Part shown: positions 58,451-64,000 of the stretch, piece by piece | How positions within the stretch are numbered: the first letter of the stretch is position 1 | How the letters are laid out: each line of letters starts with the position of its first letter | Assembly (NCBI RefSeq): GCF_001297125.1 | Contig: NZ_LHPC01000017.1 | Span: forward strand, 344,476-408,475 | Source: Pseudomonas sp. RIT-PI-q | GTDB lineage: Bacteria; Pseudomonadota; Gammaproteobacteria; Pseudomonadales; Pseudomonadaceae | Length of the DNA: 64,000 nucleotides | Direction of reading: 5' to 3' | The notes under the pieces: generated by a model | The model's input: the letters and a program-made list of their open reading frames with translations, nothing else | What the model was told of the DNA's origin: nothing | Database searches by the model: none | Made by a program: the position numbers and the translations under genes

Positions 58451-59458
58451 CTACGGTGTTTGTACCGCCAGTGTTTGTTGACGATCCGTCTCTTCCTGCA
58501 AGAAACCGATGATGGCCTGCGCGGCGTTTTCATCCAGGCGCAGGTTGGGCATCGGGATCTTTTCGAAACGTTCGTACAGCTCCAGCGCAATCGGGTCTTT
58601 TTCGGCGAGCATGCGGTCCGGCTCGCGTATCCAGCGACTCAACCAGGCCGGATCACGCTGACGAGTGACGCCGATCAGGTCCGGGCCAATGCTGCGCATG
58701 CCAATGCCCTGCCCGTCCAGCGGACCGAGGCTGTGACACGACGCGCAACGGGTACGAAACAGTTCTTCGCCGTTGCTCGGCGGGCGGATTTCAGGCGCAT
58801 TGGCGTAGCTTTCCTCGACACTGGGCTGCTTCCAGTTTTGCAAGGTGTTGGCCAACTGATCGGCAAGAATCCACGGGTTTTCGAACGGCGATGCTTTCAT
58901 CCAGCGGCCCGTGGTCTGGTTGCCGACGATCAGGCTCAGGTTGTGGTCCTTGCTGCGTCCGTTGTCGACGCCTTCGATGAACAGCCCGAGTTTTTTTCGC
59001 AGATCGGTCACATCGGCGAATTCCCCGGTGAGGAACTTCCAGCCCGGCCCGACCTTGAAGCGTTGTGCATAGGCTTTGAGCACTTCAGGCGTATCGCTCA
59101 GCGGATCGATGCTGATGGAGTAGAAAAAAATGTCCTTGCCGACCCGATCACCCAGCAACTTCTGCACCTGACGCAAACGCGCGGTTTCCAGCGGGCAGGA
59201 ATCGCTGCATGAAGTGAAGATGAAATTGATCACCACCACCTTGTCCTTGATCAAGTCATCGAAGAAATGCACCTGCTGGCCGTCCTGATCGGTCAGCAAG
59301 GTGTTGGGGAAATAATCGCCGCCCCAGGGTGTCGCCGACTCGGTCGGCGACAGCACACCCTCATGAGCCAGCAGCACCTGACTGGCCAGCAGACAGGTGA
59401 CCAGCATCAATATCAGGTGCATGCCCAGGGCGCGGGAGCGCGGCGTATGCAGCTTCAT
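58451..59458 (-). CDS. SCO1/SenC-cytochrome c fusion protein
   Basis: A 335-residue exported or membrane-anchored protein with one N-terminal hydrophobic segment (MHLILMLVTCLLASQVLLA). Residues about 45-205 form a SCO/thioredoxin-fold domain with the copper ligands in FTSCSDSCPLE (CxxxC) and the later histidine in KDHNLSLIVG. Residues about 235-330 form a cytochrome c domain with one haem site, RCASCHSLG, and candidate axial methionine in KIPMPNLRL. Such a protein could both metallate the neighbouring multicopper oxidase and carry electrons from it. ATG 59458 has GGAG six bases upstream; an ATG at 59479 that overlaps the oxidase stop (ATGA) is the alternative. Confidence 0.85.
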   Translation of the reverse strand: MKLHTPRSRALGMHLILMLVTCLLASQVLLAHEGVLSPTESATPWGGDYFPNTLLTDQDGQQVHFFDDLIKDKVVVINFIFTSCSDSCPLETARLRQVQKLLGDRVGKDIFFYSISIDPLSDTPEVLKAYAQRFKVGPGWKFLTGEFADVTDLRKKLGLFIEGVDNGRSKDHNLSLIVGNQTTGRWMKASPFENPWILADQLANTLQNWKQPSVEESYANAPEIRPPSNGEELFRTRCASCHSLGPLDGQGIGMRSIGPDLIGVTRQRDPAWLSRWIREPDRMLAEKDPIALELYERFEKIPMPNLRLDENAAQAIIGFLQEETDRQQTLAVQTP

Positions 59459-59475
59459 GTCGGCTCCCTCGCGGT

Positions 59476-62283
<2,808 letters not shown>

Positions 62284-62325
62284 CACCAGCCGCCTCGAAG
62301 TCGTGAAGGGGGTAGTGGTGGTTTT

Positions 62326-62340
62326 GCAAGGAGCTCGCCA
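62326..62340 (-). promoter_or_regulatory. Sigma-54 promoter of the multicopper oxidase gene
   Basis: Reading the minus strand from 62340, TGGCGAG-CTCC-TTGC matches the RpoN consensus TGGCACG-N4-TTGC, with the invariant GG and GC ten bases apart. Transcription would start near 62314, leaving a leader of about 30 bases. An inverted repeat AACGGG-N11-CCCGTT at 62446-62468, about 130-155 bases upstream, is a candidate activator site. Confidence 0.65.
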
Positions 62341-62469
62341 GATTTGTAACAGATTTATACGAAACTATTAATACTCAACAAAACAATGGCTTATCAACAT
62401 CAATGTGCCATGACTGGGAAAAACGACTGGGGAATGACACCCGCTAACGGGGAAAGTTCATACCCGTTT

Positions 62470-63918
62470 TCAGGGAATCAACTTGAACGACAGACGCACA
62501 CTTGTGCCCTCGCCTTCACGGCTGCCCAGGGCCACCGCACCGCCAAAACGCTCCATGATGCGCTTGACCAGCACCAGCCCGACGCCAAGCCCGCCTTGCT
62601 TGGTGGTGAAAAACGGGCGGAACGCCAGGGCGCGCTGTTCTTCGGTCATGCCTTTGCCGGTGTCGCTGACCACCACGCTGACGCCCCAGGAATCAGTCGG
62701 CTCCAGGGTGATGGTCAGCGTGCCGCCACCGTCCATGGCTTCCAGTGCATTGGCGAGCAAACTGTTGAGGATTTGCGTCAGCTGCATTTGCTGGCTCAGG
62801 ACCATCGGTGTTTCTTTCGGCGCGAACACAACGTGCACCGAGGCTTTGGCGATCTGTTGTTCGAAGGCCATCAGACTGTCATGCAGCGCCGCCACCAGGT
62901 TCACCGGCTCGGCTTCGTCGTTGAGCGGACGCAAGGACTGCAGCAGCTCCCTCACCCATTTCGACATGCGATCAACCTGGCCGATAATGTCGTTGATGTT
63001 CTTGTGCGCCGGACCGCTGTCGAACTCCAGGGCCAGTTCGGCGCTGGAACGGATGGTCGCCAACGGATTACGCAAGCTATGGGCCACCGCTGACGACATC
63101 TCGCCCAAGGCGACAAAGGTTTCGTTGGTGATCAGTTGCTTTTGTTGCGCCGCCAGCAATATCGCCGCCCGCCGCACGATCCAGTACAACCCCAGGTAAA
63201 TCAGCCCGCCGCCCAGGGCAGTGGCCAGCCAGATCAACACCAGACCGCGCTCCATACGATCGATCAGGTCCTTGGGTTCCTTGTAGATCTCGACCATCGC
63301 CGTGACTTTGTCGCCGTCGGCATCGAACAGCGGAATGTAGTTTTCGATAAAGATGTATTCCGGCGGCGTCACGAACTTCTGTTCCATGCGGCTCTTGTCG
63401 ACATCGTGATAGCTGGCCGACACCGGAATCTTGTTGGTAAAGGCTTGATCCAGGTCTTCGTCGGCGTGGATCGTAGTGCCCATCAACGCCGGGTTGGTCG
63501 ACCAGATCACCATGCGGTCGGGGGCATAAATGTTCGCCAGGATCACGTCCGGCAGATGTTCGATATGGTCGAGGAATTCACCACGGGCACTGGCACGGGC
63601 CATCGGGTCGACGTCGGGAAAGTCCTTGTCCTGGCGTGGGTCGAGCAACTCGCCCATGGTCCGCACATTGGGGATCGATACGTGGCGCACCTCGGCCGAG
63701 GCAATGGCCTGAATGAACTGCGACGTCAGCAACGCATCTCGCTGGATGCTTTCGGTAATCACGAACCGCGTGGACACCGATCCCAACGCCACCGCCACTG
63801 TGCCGATCACCGCCAGGCTGATGAGCGAGAACCAGCGCAGCAGATTGAACGGCTGTTTGCGCGAGCGCAGGCGGATGTCGCCCTCTTCGGGCTGGTGCAT
63901 TTTTACCGGCATATCCAT
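62470..63918 (-). CDS. Sensor histidine kinase (MnxS-like), second copy
   Basis: A 482-residue membrane kinase paralogous to the one at 56856-58349. First helix at about residues 28-50, a periplasmic region with LDPRQDKDFPDVDPMARASA and YIFIENYIPLFDADGD, second helix near 225-245. The H-box is GEMSSAVAHSLRNPLATIRS; ATP-binding boxes are NALEAMDGGG, DTGKGM and GGLGVGLVLVKRIM. The start at 63918 has GGGAA about nine bases upstream; the frame continues open to the window edge, so a longer form is possible. There is no adjacent second regulator, so both kinases probably feed the single response regulator at 55.5 kb. Confidence 0.85.
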   Translation of the reverse strand: MDMPVKMHQPEEGDIRLRSRKQPFNLLRWFSLISLAVIGTVAVALGSVSTRFVITESIQRDALLTSQFIQAIASAEVRHVSIPNVRTMGELLDPRQDKDFPDVDPMARASARGEFLDHIEHLPDVILANIYAPDRMVIWSTNPALMGTTIHADEDLDQAFTNKIPVSASYHDVDKSRMEQKFVTPPEYIFIENYIPLFDADGDKVTAMVEIYKEPKDLIDRMERGLVLIWLATALGGGLIYLGLYWIVRRAAILLAAQQKQLITNETFVALGEMSSAVAHSLRNPLATIRSSAELALEFDSGPAHKNINDIIGQVDRMSKWVRELLQSLRPLNDEAEPVNLVAALHDSLMAFEQQIAKASVHVVFAPKETPMVLSQQMQLTQILNSLLANALEAMDGGGTLTITLEPTDSWGVSVVVSDTGKGMTEEQRALAFRPFFTTKQGGLGVGLVLVKRIMERFGGAVALGSREGEGTSVRLSFKLIP

Positions 63919-64000
63919 GAACGTGGTTCCCGACGTTTCCCCTATAGGGTTATAGCCCACTAATGGCCGTTTGCCCGTCATTGGGTGTTGTCCCCCCACC

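Noticed and set aside
62388..62410. A second TGGCACA on the minus strand upstream of the oxidase as a sigma-54 promoter
   Set aside because: No GC dinucleotide is found at the required ten-base spacing; the element at 62326-62340 fits far better.

Overview
The window looks like a stretch of chromosome from a fluorescent-group Pseudomonas. Three things suggest this: high-GC coding sequence, protein families typical of the genus (AruF/AruG, HglS, SdsA1-type alkylsulfatase, Hcp, a MnxR/McoA-like locus), and dense Pseudomonas-type REP elements (GCGGGCAAGCCCGCTCCCACA and TAGGAGCTGGCTTGCCAGCGAAG families) between almost every pair of transcription units. I see no tRNA, rRNA, insertion sequence, integrase, CRISPR array or phage gene.

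Region 1 (1-7.5 kb): the end of a cobalamin cluster (truncated cobF, histidine phosphatase), a stand-alone aruF-aruG-like pair, an oxaloacetate decarboxylase, a secreted M20 carboxypeptidase and a MASE2-GGDEF diguanylate cyclase. Region 2 (7.7-15.2 kb): a Baeyer-Villiger-type flavin monooxygenase paired with an esterase, the lysine-catabolic 2-oxoadipate dioxygenase/decarboxylase HglS, a DJ-1-like protein, an orphan type VI hcp with a clear sigma-54 promoter and its own terminator, and two small proteins of unknown role. Region 3 (15.3-21.7 kb): an AttEFGH-like ABC exporter with a CrtC/AttH lipoprotein, then a secreted alkylsulfatase. Region 4 (21.7-32.6 kb): a 134-bp tandem REP array, then two DUF1254 proteins, a DUF1329 protein and a DUF1302 outer-membrane protein, followed by four regulators (AraC, LysR, LysR, AraC).

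Region 5 (32.8-53.7 kb): an exopolysaccharide locus. A sulfatase-fold transferase diverges from a tightly overlapping 13-gene run: ugd, UDP-glucuronate epimerase, short phosphoglycosyltransferase, CpsD-like ATPase with an altered P-loop, Wza, Wzz/GumC, GT4, Wzy, two GT2, CE4 deacetylase, Wzx, and a secreted TIM-barrel hydrolase. It is followed by a four-gene module of two near-identical GNAT-like proteins flanking a FemAB/CelD-type acyltransferase and a YdjC/ChbG deacetylase. The genes cover sugar-nucleotide supply, lipid-linked repeat assembly, flipping, Wzy polymerisation, export and probable acetylation/deacetylation.

Region 6 (53.7-64 kb): a 78-bp tandem REP array, a methyltransferase, a small secreted protein, and a same-strand locus of sensor kinase, 935-residue multicopper oxidase, SCO-cytochrome c fusion, second sensor kinase and sigma-54 response regulator. 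It resembles the P. putida GB-1 Mn(II)-oxidation system (McoA, MnxS1/S2, MnxR). A good sigma-54 promoter lies just upstream of the oxidase, so the regulator and its probable target promoter are both visible.
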